A stretch of DNA of 64,000 nucleotides from DATMRS01 sp035566015 (GTDB taxonomy: Bacteria > Pseudomonadota > Alphaproteobacteria > Sphingomonadales > Sphingomonadaceae). This document shows, piece after piece, positions 17,999 through 26,959 of the stretch. How positions within the stretch are numbered: the first letter of the stretch is position 1; the number at the start of each line of letters is the position of its first letter. The notes under the pieces are model-generated. The model was not told where the DNA came from and did not search any database. It was given only the letters and a program-made list of their open reading frames with translations. The stretch covers positions 434,001 to 498,000 of the forward strand of contig DATMRS010000020.1 in assembly GCA_035566015.1 (NCBI GenBank), written 5' to 3'. Made by a program: the position numbers and the translations under genes.

Positions 17999-18044
17999 GC
18001 CGGTGACAAAACCAGCATGCCCCCCGCCAGTTCCACCGCCAGTC

Positions 18045-19340
18045 TCAGGCGCTGATCCGGCGGCCCCTTCCCGCCCATTCACTCAGCCAGATCAGCAATG
18101 CGCTCAGCGCGAACATTGGCAGCAGCAGCGCCAGCAGCCACGCCGCCGCCTTAACGGGCGCCGGCAACCTGTCGCCCGCCTCCACGCGCGGCGCGCCGAA
18201 GCCGCCGGGCGGACGCCGCCGCCACCAGAGCACAGCCCCGGTCACGCTCAATGTCACAAGGCCGAGCGCCGCCAGCGTCCCCAATATCTGGTTCGCCAGC
18301 CCGAAAAGCTGCCCCTCATGCGCGGCGACGCCATAGCCGACGACGCGATCGATGACGTGCCGATCGGCATAATCCTCGCGCGTGACCACCGCGCCGCTCG
18401 CCGGATCGATCGTCGCCACCGCGCGCAGCGGCCGGTTCGCCGCGTCGGAGCGCACCTTCCAGTCGCCGCCCGGCCGCGATGGCGGGGAGAGCATGACCGG
18501 CCCCGCGAACTCCAGTTGCCGCGCCGCCGCGACGACCAGATCGATCGCCCCGTCGCCGGGCGGGGCGAGCGCGACGGCGGGCACGCCGCCATGCTCGCTA
18601 TGATCCTCGATCGGGCGCGAGACGCCGCTCGGCCAGTCCTGCCGCGCGACGGCGGTGCCGGTCAGCACGCGTATCTCCTTGAAATAGCTGCCCCATGCCG
18701 CCGCCCAGGGCAGGCCGGTGACGAGCAGGAACAAGGCGAAGAGCGACACCCAGAAGCCGACGACGGCATGCAGATCACGCCACATCACCCGCCCGCCGGC
18801 ACCGAGGCGCGGCCAGAGCACGCCCGCCGCGCCGCGCCCGCGCGGCCACCACAGATAAAGGCCGGTGAGGATCAGCACGATCGCCCAGGACGCTGCCAGC
18901 TCGACCAGCCAGGATCCCTGATTGCCCATCAGCAGTTCGCCATGCAGGTGGAAGATGACGCGCATCAGCCGATCCTCGTCGCCCACCGTCTTGAGGATGG
19001 CGAGGCTTTGCGGGTGGACGTAGACGCGGATCGCCCGCCCGTCCTTCGCCACCAATATCCTGACCGCCTGATGGGGCGTGTCGGGCAGTTGATAGGACAG
19101 GAACGATCCGCCCGGCACCGCCGCCACCGCCGCCTTCACCTGATCGGCGGCGGGCGCGGCCGGGCCGCTGATCGCGAGATGGTCGTAAGGCCGGTCGATC
19201 AGCGCCTCTATCTGCGGCCGCCATAGATAGAGCGATCCGGTGCAGGCGAGCCACAGGATGAAGGGGATGCAGAACAGGCCGGCATAGAAATGCCAGCGCC
19301 ACACCGCGCGCTCACCGGGGCTGTGCGTTGCCGTCCTCAC
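18045..19340 (-). CDS. PepSY-associated membrane protein
   Basis: A 431-residue inner-membrane protein with a GTG start overlapping the stop of the TonB-receptor gene (GTGA), so the pair is co-translated. The opening WRWHFYAGLFCIPFILWLACTGSLYLW is the standard first helix of PepSY_TM proteins; further helices lie near residues 185-205 and 230-255 and at the C-terminus, with PepSY-like periplasmic segments between. Members next to TonB receptors act as inner-membrane reductases or adaptors for metal-chelate uptake. Confidence 0.9.
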   Translation of the reverse strand: MRTATHSPGERAVWRWHFYAGLFCIPFILWLACTGSLYLWRPQIEALIDRPYDHLAISGPAAPAADQVKAAVAAVPGGSFLSYQLPDTPHQAVRILVAKDGRAIRVYVHPQSLAILKTVGDEDRLMRVIFHLHGELLMGNQGSWLVELAASWAIVLILTGLYLWWPRGRGAAGVLWPRLGAGGRVMWRDLHAVVGFWVSLFALFLLVTGLPWAAAWGSYFKEIRVLTGTAVARQDWPSGVSRPIEDHSEHGGVPAVALAPPGDGAIDLVVAAARQLEFAGPVMLSPPSRPGGDWKVRSDAANRPLRAVATIDPASGAVVTREDYADRHVIDRVVGYGVAAHEGQLFGLANQILGTLAALGLVTLSVTGAVLWWRRRPPGGFGAPRVEAGDRLPAPVKAAAWLLALLLPMFALSALLIWLSEWAGRGRRISA

Positions 19341-21628
19341 AGCCGATACCCCGCTTCGAGGAAGAAGGTGCGCTGCGGATAGGGGTGGAACACCCAGGCG
19401 CGATCGTTGGTGATGTTGTTGACGCCGGCGGCGAGGCGCAGCCCCCCGGCCGGTCGCCAGTTCACCCGCGCATCGAGCGCGAACAGCTCGGACGTATAGC
19501 CGTAAGTGTCGCCGCGGTTGAGACCGTCGAGATCGCTGTTGGGCCGCGAGGCATAGCGCAGCCCCAGCACCGTCTGCACCTTGGGGCTTAGCGCGTAACG
19601 GATATTGCCGCCCACCCGCCAGCGCGGGATGCGCGGGAAGGCGACGCCCTTCGACGCCGGATCGGCGCGGTTGCGCACCGTCTCCGCATCGATCCAGGCG
19701 ACATTCGCCTCCACATCGAGCCCGTCGGCGGGCCAGTTGCGGCTCTCGGCAATCAGCTCCGCGCCATATTGCCGCGTGCGGTCGATATTCTTGAAGCTGG
19801 AGGTGGAGACGCCATTCTGGTTGAAACCGACATAGCTGAAAATGGCGTTGCTCACCCGCTGGTAGAACAGGCTGCCCGTCAGCGTCACCGGGCCGATCGC
19901 GTGGCGGACGAGCAGGTTCGCGTCGTGGCTGCGTTCCGCCTTCAGGTTGGGATCGAAGCTGTTCGGGTTGAAATCCCCGTTGCCGTCGAGCGATCCCTGG
20001 AACAGCTCGCCCACCGTCGGGAAGCGCGTCGCGGTGGCGAGGCTGAGTTCGGCCGCCCAGCCGGGCGCGATCTCGCCCTTCAATGCGAGCTTCGGACTCC
20101 ACGCGCTATCATGTCGCTCGGGGTAACGCTGTGTGACGAGCGCACCCGCGAGCCCGCCGGCATAAGCGCGCCAGAAATCGCCGCGCAGCCCCGCCGTCAG
20201 CGTGAGGCCGCCGCCCAGCGCCACCTCATCCTCGACGAACAGGCCGACGAGCCGCGTCTTGCCGAAGGTGCGCGTGCGGAAGGTCCTCCCCGAGGCGAGC
20301 CGCCAGTTGGTGGTATCGAAGACGCTCTGGTCGGTATGATATTGGTTGGCGTTGAACCCGAAGGCGATGTGGTGTGCGCCCAGCGTGCGGGTGGCGAGCA
20401 GGTCGGCGGTGTACCAGCCGGTCGGCCCCTGCGCGCTGATCTGGCCCGCCCCGTCGCTGACGCCGTTGGCATAGCCATTCGAATCGCGCGACTCCTGCCG
20501 GTCGAAACGCAGCATCGACAGGTTGAGCCGCCAGTCGAAGCCGGCGAACGGCGCCTCCAGCTTCAGTCCGCCCAGCCATTCATTCTTATGCTCGATGCCC
20601 AAATTGAAGACCGATTCGGGATCGATCCGCCAGCCATGGCCATCGATCGCGACCAGCCCGTTCGCCGCCCCGTAAAAGGGATTGCCCGCCGCATCCTTGA
20701 GATAGGTTGTCGGGTGCAGCGTCTTTTCGACGTTCCACCAATAAGTGAACAGCGCCTCGGCATGGACGTCGCCCGAATCGAAGCGGACCTGCGCGCGCGC
20801 CTGATCCTGCCGGGTGGCGACTGAGGAATAATCCCCGATCACCGGCGCGCGCAGACCCGGCCGGCCCCTGACCGGGATCAGCCCCGGATCGTGCACCGCG
20901 CCCGTCACCGGCGGGGCGTCTCCCGGATCGTCATAGGCGCCGGCGAAACCGGCCTGATAATATTGCATCGGCTGGCTGTCGTTGCGCAGCCGCCGCACCG
21001 AGACGCGCGCCGAAAAAGGCCCATTCTCCTGCTTCAGCGCGAAGCCGCCCTCGGCCGACCAGCCATAATAGGTGTCGTGCGTGCCATATTGGTCATAAGG
21101 CTGGGCGAAGGCCTGCACCGTGCCGAACACTTCCGCTTTCTCCGGCGGGCGCGTCGTGATGTTGACGATGCCGCCCATCGAATTGCCCGTGTAACGCGCC
21201 GAATAGGGCCCGTAGACGATATCGAACTGCTGCACCTCGGACGGGCTGACGATCCCCCAGGCGGGCGGATAGCCGAACGAGTTGCCGAGGAAGTTCGAAA
21301 TGACGAAGCCGTCCACCATCACGAGCGAACGCGCCGACTGGGTGGAGTGGGTGCCCCGGAAACCGGGCACGCCGTTATTGTCGCCGATATAGCGGCTGCG
21401 CACGAAGAAATCGGGCGCATATTTCATCAGATCCTCGACATTGGCGGCGTTCACCGCGTCGAACTGTGCCTGGCCGAGCGAGACGGAGAGGCCGCGTGGC
21501 TCGATCGAAATGGGGGCGACGCGCTGGCCGACGACGAGAATCGTGTCGGCATCGACATCAGCGGCATGCGCCGCGGCGGGCAGAAGGCTCGCCGCCAGCA
21601 GGCACGCACGAAAGGACAGGGAAAGCAT
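19337..21628 (-). CDS. TonB-dependent outer-membrane receptor
   Basis: A 763-residue receptor with a signal peptide ending near AAHAAD (about residue 23), a TonB-box-like ILVVGQR, a plug domain with SLVMVDGF and the GNSMGGIVNITTRPP end, and a beta barrel closing with FFLEAGYRL (aromatic followed by charged residue and terminal leucine). It transports a metal chelate or cofactor using energy from TonB. The neighbours DUF2946 and PepSY favour a metal such as copper or iron, but the ligand cannot be read from the sequence. Confidence 0.93.
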   Translation of the reverse strand: MLSLSFRACLLAASLLPAAAHAADVDADTILVVGQRVAPISIEPRGLSVSLGQAQFDAVNAANVEDLMKYAPDFFVRSRYIGDNNGVPGFRGTHSTQSARSLVMVDGFVISNFLGNSFGYPPAWGIVSPSEVQQFDIVYGPYSARYTGNSMGGIVNITTRPPEKAEVFGTVQAFAQPYDQYGTHDTYYGWSAEGGFALKQENGPFSARVSVRRLRNDSQPMQYYQAGFAGAYDDPGDAPPVTGAVHDPGLIPVRGRPGLRAPVIGDYSSVATRQDQARAQVRFDSGDVHAEALFTYWWNVEKTLHPTTYLKDAAGNPFYGAANGLVAIDGHGWRIDPESVFNLGIEHKNEWLGGLKLEAPFAGFDWRLNLSMLRFDRQESRDSNGYANGVSDGAGQISAQGPTGWYTADLLATRTLGAHHIAFGFNANQYHTDQSVFDTTNWRLASGRTFRTRTFGKTRLVGLFVEDEVALGGGLTLTAGLRGDFWRAYAGGLAGALVTQRYPERHDSAWSPKLALKGEIAPGWAAELSLATATRFPTVGELFQGSLDGNGDFNPNSFDPNLKAERSHDANLLVRHAIGPVTLTGSLFYQRVSNAIFSYVGFNQNGVSTSSFKNIDRTRQYGAELIAESRNWPADGLDVEANVAWIDAETVRNRADPASKGVAFPRIPRWRVGGNIRYALSPKVQTVLGLRYASRPNSDLDGLNRGDTYGYTSELFALDARVNWRPAGGLRLAAGVNNITNDRAWVFHPYPQRTFFLEAGYRL

Positions 21629-21691
21629 GACATCCTCGCAAGACTGAAAGGCATGACGCGCCGCGCCCCGAGGGGAGCGGCAGCATGACGG

Positions 21692-22072
21692 TCAGGCGAG
21701 GGCGGGTGGTCCGGTCGGGCGCGGCGGCGGCGCGGCGGCGCCGATATGCGGACGATCCTCCGCCGGATTGGGGGCGACCGTCGGGGGAACAGGCGGCAGC
21801 GGCAACGCTGCGAGAAGCGGCGGCTGGGGCGCGAGCGGCGGCGTGCCGATCGCGGCATAGGGGCAGGGATCGTGGCTTTGATGCGCGGGCGTCGATTTGC
21901 CGGGCAAGCTCATCTCGATCGGGCCATTGCCCGAGCAGAGCGTGACAACGATCTTGCCGGCGGGCGTCGCCGTCGCCATGAATCCGGGGGCGATCACGAC
22001 GCGGAGCGCAAGCGCCAGCGCGATGAACGCCAGCGCCAGCTCGGTCATGCCTTTGCCCCGAACGATGCGCAT
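21692..22072 (-). CDS. DUF2946-type membrane protein
   Basis: A 126-residue protein with one N-terminal hydrophobic segment (residues 9-31), then GKIVVTLCSGNGPIEMSLPG and a DPCPYA motif, the pattern of the DUF2946 family, which is often encoded beside copper genes. The C-terminal half is proline-rich. It is the first gene of the three-gene set with the TonB receptor and PepSY protein. Cys and Met in the conserved segment could bind metal; this is inference. Confidence 0.78.
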   Translation of the reverse strand: MRIVRGKGMTELALAFIALALALRVVIAPGFMATATPAGKIVVTLCSGNGPIEMSLPGKSTPAHQSHDPCPYAAIGTPPLAPQPPLLAALPLPPVPPTVAPNPAEDRPHIGAAAPPPRPTGPPALA

Positions 22073-22150
22073 GGCTGCGCTCTAGCGCGCACGGCGCGGA
22101 TAGCAAGCAATGCTTGCCCGACCCGTCCAAGACCGTGCAGACCATCGCCC

Positions 22151-22753
22151 ATGACCGATCCCCGCCGCTCCGCCCCCGCCGCCGCGCGCAACCGCGCCCC
22201 GATCCTCGCGGTGCTCGACACGGTCCTGCCCGCCACCGGCCTCGTGCTGGAGGTGGCGAGCGGCACCGGCGAACATATCGTCCACTTCGCGGCGAGCCAT
22301 CCGGCGCTCCTCTGGCAGCCAAGCGATCCCGACGCCGCCGCGCGCGCCTCAATTGCGGCGTGGTCGGCGGCCAGCGGCCTCGCCAACATCCGCCCGCCCC
22401 TCGCGCTCGACGCCGCTTCGCCCGACTGGCCGATTGAGCGGGCGGACGCGGTGATCGCGATCAACATGGTGCATATCAGCCCCTGGGCGGCGACCGTCGG
22501 GCTGTTCGCGGGCGCGGCGCGGCTGCTGGCGACGGGCGCGCCGCTCTGCCTGTACGGCCCCTATCTGCGTGCCGGCGTCCCCACCGCGCCCAGCAATCTC
22601 GCTTTCGACGCCGATCTGAAGGTACGCAATCCCGCCTGGGGCCTGCGCGATCTCGACACGATGCGCGAGACGGCGGAGCAAGCGGGCTTCGCGCTGGAGA
22701 CGGTGCGGGAAATGCCCGCCAACAATCTGGCGCTGATCTTCCGCCGGCGATGA
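22151..22753 (+). CDS. DUF938 SAM-dependent methyltransferase-like protein
   Basis: A 200-residue protein of the DUF938 family. The SAM-binding motif appears as VLEVASGTGEH, followed by WQPSDPD and the conserved AINMVHISPWAATVGLFAGA. Substrate unknown. Its stop overlaps the start of the PAP2 gene (ATGA). The ATG at 22151 gives the family's normal length. Confidence 0.88.
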   Translation: MTDPRRSAPAAARNRAPILAVLDTVLPATGLVLEVASGTGEHIVHFAASHPALLWQPSDPDAAARASIAAWSAASGLANIRPPLALDAASPDWPIERADAVIAINMVHISPWAATVGLFAGAARLLATGAPLCLYGPYLRAGVPTAPSNLAFDADLKVRNPAWGLRDLDTMRETAEQAGFALETVREMPANNLALIFRRR

Positions 22754-23376
22754 AGCGGCCACTGTTGCTGTTCGCCCTGTTCGCGGCGCTGCTCCTGATC
22801 GTACTTCAAGTCGGGGCGTGGCTGGCGGCGGGCGATGGCGACGCTTTCGATCGGACGATCCTCGGCGCGGCCCGCATTGCCGGCGTACCGATCGGGCCAC
22901 ACTGGCTCATCCCAGGCGCGATAGACCTCACCACGCTGGGCGGCGCGAAGGTGCTGATTCCGCTGACCCTGCTCGTGGCGGGCCTGCTGCTCGCGCACGC
23001 CCGGCACCGCGACGCGCTGCTGCTGCTCGTCGGGACGCTGAGCGGGCGACTGGTCGTCAGCCTGCTCAAGGACGGGATCGCCCGTCCCCGCCCGCCGATC
23101 GCCGGCCATCTCGTCGAAGTGACGTCGTTCAGCTTCCCCAGCGGCCATGCCGCCAATTCGGCGCTGGTCTATCTCCTGTTCGCCACGATGCTGACGCGTA
23201 CCGGACACAAGCGAGGGGCCGCGCTAACCGCCGCGATCCTGCTCACGCTGCTGATCGGGGCGAGCCGCGTCTATCTGGGCGTGCATTGGCCGAGCGACGT
23301 GGCCGCGGGCTGGATGTTCGGGGCGCTCTGGGCGATGCTGTGGCAGGGGCTGGCCGATCGGCGTTCACAGCGGTAG
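22750..23376 (+). CDS. PAP2-family phosphatase
   Basis: A 208-residue membrane phosphatase with about five helices. The three-part active-site signature is complete: KDGIARPRPP, PSGHAANS and SRVYLGVHWPSD. Such enzymes remove phosphate from phosphatidic acid, undecaprenyl diphosphate or related lipids at the periplasmic face; which one is unclear. The 3' end runs 12 bases into the convergent dinB gene. Confidence 0.9.
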   Translation: MKRPLLLFALFAALLLIVLQVGAWLAAGDGDAFDRTILGAARIAGVPIGPHWLIPGAIDLTTLGGAKVLIPLTLLVAGLLLAHARHRDALLLLVGTLSGRLVVSLLKDGIARPRPPIAGHLVEVTSFSFPSGHAANSALVYLLFATMLTRTGHKRGAALTAAILLTLLIGASRVYLGVHWPSDVAAGWMFGALWAMLWQGLADRRSQR

Positions 23377-24435
23377 CGCGGGCTGGCTCGCATCGCCCTC
23401 CTCAAACCCCGACAATGTCAGACCGAGCAGCCGCACGCCCAGATCGAGCGGGAGCAACCCGTCCACCAGCGCGGTCCCCATTTCGACCAGCCGCTCGCGC
23501 GTGGCGACGGGCGTCGCCAAGGTGCGGGCGCGGGTGACGGTGCGGAAATCGGCGAAGCGCACCTTCAGCGTCACCGTGCGGCCCAGCGCCTCGGCGCGTT
23601 CGGCGCGCCGCCACAGCAGGTCGATCACCTCGCCGAGCCCGGTCAGCAGCGCGGCGCGACCGATCAGGTCCTCGGCAAAGGTCGTCTCCGCGCCCAGCGA
23701 CTTGCGCGGCCGATCGGCACGCACCGGTCGATCGTCGTGGCCCCGCGCCGCCGCGTGCAGCCAGGCGGCGCGGCTGCCGAAATGGCGCTGGAGGAAGATC
23801 AGGTCCGCCGCGCGCAGATCGGCGCCGGTCAGGATGCCCAACCGCTCCATCCGCGCCGCCGTCACCGGGCCGACGCCATGGAAACGCCGCACCGGCAGCC
23901 CCGCGACGAACGCCTCGCCGCGCCCCGGCGGGATCACGCACAGCCCGTCGGGCTTGTTCTGGTCCGATGCCATCTTGGCGATGAACTTGTTGTAGGAGAC
24001 GCCGGCCGAGGCGGTGAGCCCCGTCTCGGCGCGGATGCGGGCGCGTATCTCCTCGGCGATGCGCGTCGCCGATCCGAGGCCGGTGACGTCGAGATAGGCT
24101 TCGTCAAGCGAAAGCGGCTCGATCAGCGTGGTATAGGCGGCGAAGATCGCGCGAATCTCCAGCGAGACGGCGCGATAGACATCGAAACGCGGCCGCACGA
24201 AGACGAGATCGGGACAGCGCCGCGCCGCCGTGACCGACGCCATCGCCGATCTGACGCCGAACGCGCGCGCCTCGTAACTCGCCGCCGCCACCACGCCGCG
24301 CGCATGCGAACCGCCGACGGCGACGGGCTTTCCCCTGAGTGCCGGATCGTCGCGCTGCTCGATCGAGGCATAGAAGGCGTCCATGTCGACATGGATGATC
24401 TTGCGCTGATCGGCATCCTCGGGCGCGACGGACAT
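23365..24435 (-). CDS. dinB: DNA polymerase IV
   Basis: A 356-residue Y-family polymerase for translesion synthesis. The acidic motif VDMDAFYASIEQRDD and SLDEAYLDVTG hold the catalytic carboxylates, and the helix-hairpin-helix GVGPVTAARMERLGI follows. The start MSVAPEDA is preceded by GGTGG; an ATG four codons upstream (24447) is also usable. No GTTC-N7-GTTC LexA box is visible between this start and the divergent phosphatase, so SOS control by the usual alphaproteobacterial box is not supported here. Confidence 0.94.
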   Translation of the reverse strand: MSVAPEDADQRKIIHVDMDAFYASIEQRDDPALRGKPVAVGGSHARGVVAAASYEARAFGVRSAMASVTAARRCPDLVFVRPRFDVYRAVSLEIRAIFAAYTTLIEPLSLDEAYLDVTGLGSATRIAEEIRARIRAETGLTASAGVSYNKFIAKMASDQNKPDGLCVIPPGRGEAFVAGLPVRRFHGVGPVTAARMERLGILTGADLRAADLIFLQRHFGSRAAWLHAAARGHDDRPVRADRPRKSLGAETTFAEDLIGRAALLTGLGEVIDLLWRRAERAEALGRTVTLKVRFADFRTVTRARTLATPVATRERLVEMGTALVDGLLPLDLGVRLLGLTLSGFEEGDASQPALPL

Positions 24436-24481
24436 GCACGCCACCATAAAGCGAAGCCCCGCCGGCGGCTATCGCGTGCTT

Positions 24482-24509
24482 TTGCGCCGCCGAAGCCGGT
24501 TGCTATAAG
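24482..24509 (+). promoter_or_regulatory. Candidate promoter of the acid phosphatase gene
   Basis: TTGCGC at 24482-24487 and TATAAG at 24504-24509 are separated by 16 bases and lie about 30 bases ahead of the start codon. A similar TTGCGG-N16-TATAAC pair precedes the DUF3576 gene. Confidence 0.4.
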
Positions 24510-24537
24510 TGCGGCCCGACCCCGGGGGGAGAACCGC

Positions 24538-25326
24538 ATGCATCATCGTTATGCCGTCGCATTCGCCCTCGCCTTGTGCGGCGCGGCTCCCACGATCGGC
24601 GCGCCCGCGGGCTATCTGCCGCGCGGCACGATCGACATGACCGCCATCCTGCCCCCCGCCCCCGGGAAGGGCAGCTATCGCTACGAGGCGGATCGGCGCA
24701 TCTTCCGCGAGACGCGGCGGCTGCAAGGGACGCCGCGCTGGGCCCTCGCCACCGCCGACGCCGAGGCGGGGATGCCCGCGATGTTGCGCGATTTCAGTTG
24801 CCCGATCGGTGTTGCGCTGACGCCCCAGGACGCGCCGCGCACCGCCGCGCTCATCAAGCGACTCTATGGCGATCTGCACGATGCCGTCACCGTGCCCAAG
24901 GATCAGTATCGCCGCCAACGCCCCTTCCTGATCGACAAGGGACCGATCTGCGCGTCGCAGGAGGAACTGGCGAAGAGCTGGGATTATCCCTCGGGCCACA
25001 CCACGCTGGGCTGGGCGGTGGGGCTGATCCTCGCCGAAGCGGTGCCCGATCGGGCGAGTGCGATCCTGGCACGCGCCCGCGCCTATGGCGAAAGCCGCGT
25101 CGTCTGCGGCGCGCATAATGCCAGCGCGATCGAGGCCGGGCGCACCGCCGGCGCCGCACTCGTCGCCGCGCTCCACGGGTCGCCTGCCTTCCGCGACGAT
25201 GTCGCCGCCGCGCGCGCCGAACTGGCGGCGCTACGCGCGGCGGGGGCCGACCAGACCGATGCGCCGCGCTGCGCCGCCGAGCGCGCGCTGCTCGCCCCCA
25301 CCCCCTATGGACGGACGGGATCATGA
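24538..25326 (+). CDS. Exported PhoN-like (class A) acid phosphatase, altered active site
   Basis: A 262-residue vanadium-haloperoxidase/PAP2-fold protein with a signal peptide ending near residue 21. Motif one (K121-x6-R128-P129) and motif two (P151-S-G-H154) are intact. Motif three reads S186-R-x5-H193 and keeps the nucleophilic histidine, but the aspartate expected four residues later is A197 (HNASAIEAG where HxxSD is usual). Its activity may therefore be changed. The stop overlaps the pentapeptide gene by four bases. GGGGGGAG precedes the ATG. Confidence 0.85.
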   Translation: MHHRYAVAFALALCGAAPTIGAPAGYLPRGTIDMTAILPPAPGKGSYRYEADRRIFRETRRLQGTPRWALATADAEAGMPAMLRDFSCPIGVALTPQDAPRTAALIKRLYGDLHDAVTVPKDQYRRQRPFLIDKGPICASQEELAKSWDYPSGHTTLGWAVGLILAEAVPDRASAILARARAYGESRVVCGAHNASAIEAGRTAGAALVAALHGSPAFRDDVAAARAELAALRAAGADQTDAPRCAAERALLAPTPYGRTGS

Positions 25327-25988
25327 CGCCGGACGAGACGATCGAGGCCAACGACCTGGAAGACCTGCTGGTGGCGGGCCGGAACGACTATGCCGGCTGC
25401 ACGATCGCCGGCGATGCCGCGCCCAATGCCGACCTGCGCGACATGACCTTTGCCGGTTGCGACATGCGCGGTATCGGCCTGCGCGCGGCGGACCTGTCGA
25501 ACGGGCGGTGGAGCGACTGCCGCGCGCAAGGCATCGACCTTTCGAACAGCCGCTGCGACGATGCGCGCTTCACCGGCTGCGATTTCGCGAACAGCGACTG
25601 GCGCGACGCGATTCTCGGCGCCGCCCGGTTCGAGAATTGCCGGCTGACCGGCGCGGACATGAGCGGCGCGCGGCTGCTCGGCGTTTCCTTCACCCGCTGC
25701 ATCCTTGCGGGCGCGCGGCTGCCCGGCGCCTCCTTCCGCAAGCAGACGCTGGTCGATGTCGATTTCACCGACGCGGATCTGGGCGGCGTCGATTTTCGCG
25801 ACGCGGTCCTCACCGGCTGCCGCCTGCGGGGCGCGTCGCTGAAGCTCGCCCGCTTCGCCGGCGCGGACCTGCGCGGATCGGAGCTGGGCAGCATCGGCCT
25901 CGCCGGGCTGGCGGGCCTGCGCGGCGCGATTCTCTCACCGGCGCAGGCGGCCGATCTGCTTCAAGAGGCCGGCATCACCGTCGCTTGA
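25323..25988 (+). CDS. Pentapeptide-repeat protein
   Basis: A 221-residue protein made largely of A(D/N)LxX-type pentapeptides from about residue 36 to 190 (for example ADLSN, GADMSGARL, DADLGGVDF), which fold into a right-handed quadrilateral beta helix. Cysteines recur at equivalent positions (GC, NC, SRC). No signal peptide or membrane segment is seen. Pentapeptide proteins can mimic DNA and bind gyrase, but nothing here proves that role. It is translationally coupled to the phosphatase. Confidence 0.9.
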   Translation: MTPDETIEANDLEDLLVAGRNDYAGCTIAGDAAPNADLRDMTFAGCDMRGIGLRAADLSNGRWSDCRAQGIDLSNSRCDDARFTGCDFANSDWRDAILGAARFENCRLTGADMSGARLLGVSFTRCILAGARLPGASFRKQTLVDVDFTDADLGGVDFRDAVLTGCRLRGASLKLARFAGADLRGSELGSIGLAGLAGLRGAILSPAQAADLLQEAGITVA

Positions 25989-26033
25989 TGTCCGGGCGGA
26001 CCCTATCCATAGAGGATGAGGAAAGGAGCCCGC

Positions 26034-26267
26034 ATGACGCCCGAGGAGCGCAATCGTCTCGCCACCGTGCGTTTCACGATCCTGAGCGCGCTCAGGGCGA
26101 GCGGCGTCGTGCTGATGCTGATCGGCATGTGGATCTGGCACGGCGACATCGTGCGAACCGGCGGCTGGCCGGCGCTGGGCCTGCCGATCTTCGTCGTCGG
26201 CTTCGCCGAATCGCTGCTGCTGCCGCGCATTCTGGCGCGACGCTGGCGGAGCCCGCCCGAATCGTGA
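26034..26267 (+). CDS. Small two-helix membrane protein
   Basis: A 77-residue protein with two predicted helices (about residues 17-35 and 46-63) separated by a short GDIVRTGG turn, and a basic C-terminus. AGGAAAGGAG just upstream supports this ATG over one six codons earlier. Its stop overlaps the GTG of the ATP12 gene. Function unknown. Confidence 0.75.
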   Translation: MTPEERNRLATVRFTILSALRASGVVLMLIGMWIWHGDIVRTGGWPALGLPIFVVGFAESLLLPRILARRWRSPPES

Positions 26268-26959
26268 AACGCTTCTACAAAGAGGTTTCGGCCGAACCGG
26301 CGGAGGGCGGCTTCGCATTGCTGCTCGATGGACGCGCGGTGAAGACGCCCGCGCGCGCGCCGCTGCGCCTGCCGACCGCCTCACTCGCCGAGGCGGTGGC
26401 GGCCGAATGGGCGGCGCAGGGCGAGATGATCGAGCCGCGTTCCATGCCGCTCACCGGCCTTGCCAACGCCGCGATCGATCGCGTCGCGCCCGATCCCGTC
26501 GCCTTCGCGCGCGATATCGCCGCTTATGGGGAGACGGACCTGCTCTGTTACCGCGCCGATGCGCCGGCCGGGCTGGTGGCGCGGCAGGCGGCGGCATGGG
26601 ACCCGCTGCTCGATTGGGCGCGCACCCGCTATGACGTGCATTTCACCGTGACGAGCGGGATCATGCACCGCCCGCAGCCGCCGGCGACGGTTGCGAGGCT
26701 GACCGAGGCGGTGGGCGCACACGACGCCTTCGCGCTCGCGGGCCTTTCGCCGCTGGTAACGATCGGCGGATCGCTGGTGATGGCGCTGGCGATCGAGGAA
26801 GGCGCGATCGCCGCGCCGGAAGCCTTCGCCGCGACGCATCTCGACGAGCTGTGGCAGGCCGAGCAATGGGGCGAGGACGCGCTGGCCGCCCAAACGCGCG
26901 AGTCGCGCGCGCGCGACTTTGCAAGCGCGGCGCGCTTCCTCGACCTGCTCAAGGGGTGA
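26264..26959 (+). CDS. ATP12-family F1-ATPase assembly chaperone
   Basis: A 231-residue protein starting KRFYKEV, with the ATP12 pattern LLDGRAVKTPARAPLRLP, EWAAQGEMIEPRSMPLT and DLLCYRADAP. In mitochondria ATP12 protects the alpha subunit of F1 during assembly; alphaproteobacterial members are presumed to do the same. The GTG start overlaps the preceding stop (GTGA). Its 3' end overlaps the convergent membrane-protein gene by 11 bases. Confidence 0.92.
   Translation: MKRFYKEVSAEPAEGGFALLLDGRAVKTPARAPLRLPTASLAEAVAAEWAAQGEMIEPRSMPLTGLANAAIDRVAPDPVAFARDIAAYGETDLLCYRADAPAGLVARQAAAWDPLLDWARTRYDVHFTVTSGIMHRPQPPATVARLTEAVGAHDAFALAGLSPLVTIGGSLVMALAIEEGAIAAPEAFAATHLDELWQAEQWGEDALAAQTRESRARDFASAARFLDLLKG

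Noticed and set aside
24436..24537. LexA box controlling dinB
   Set aside because: No GTTC-N7-GTTC or close variant found in the spacer.
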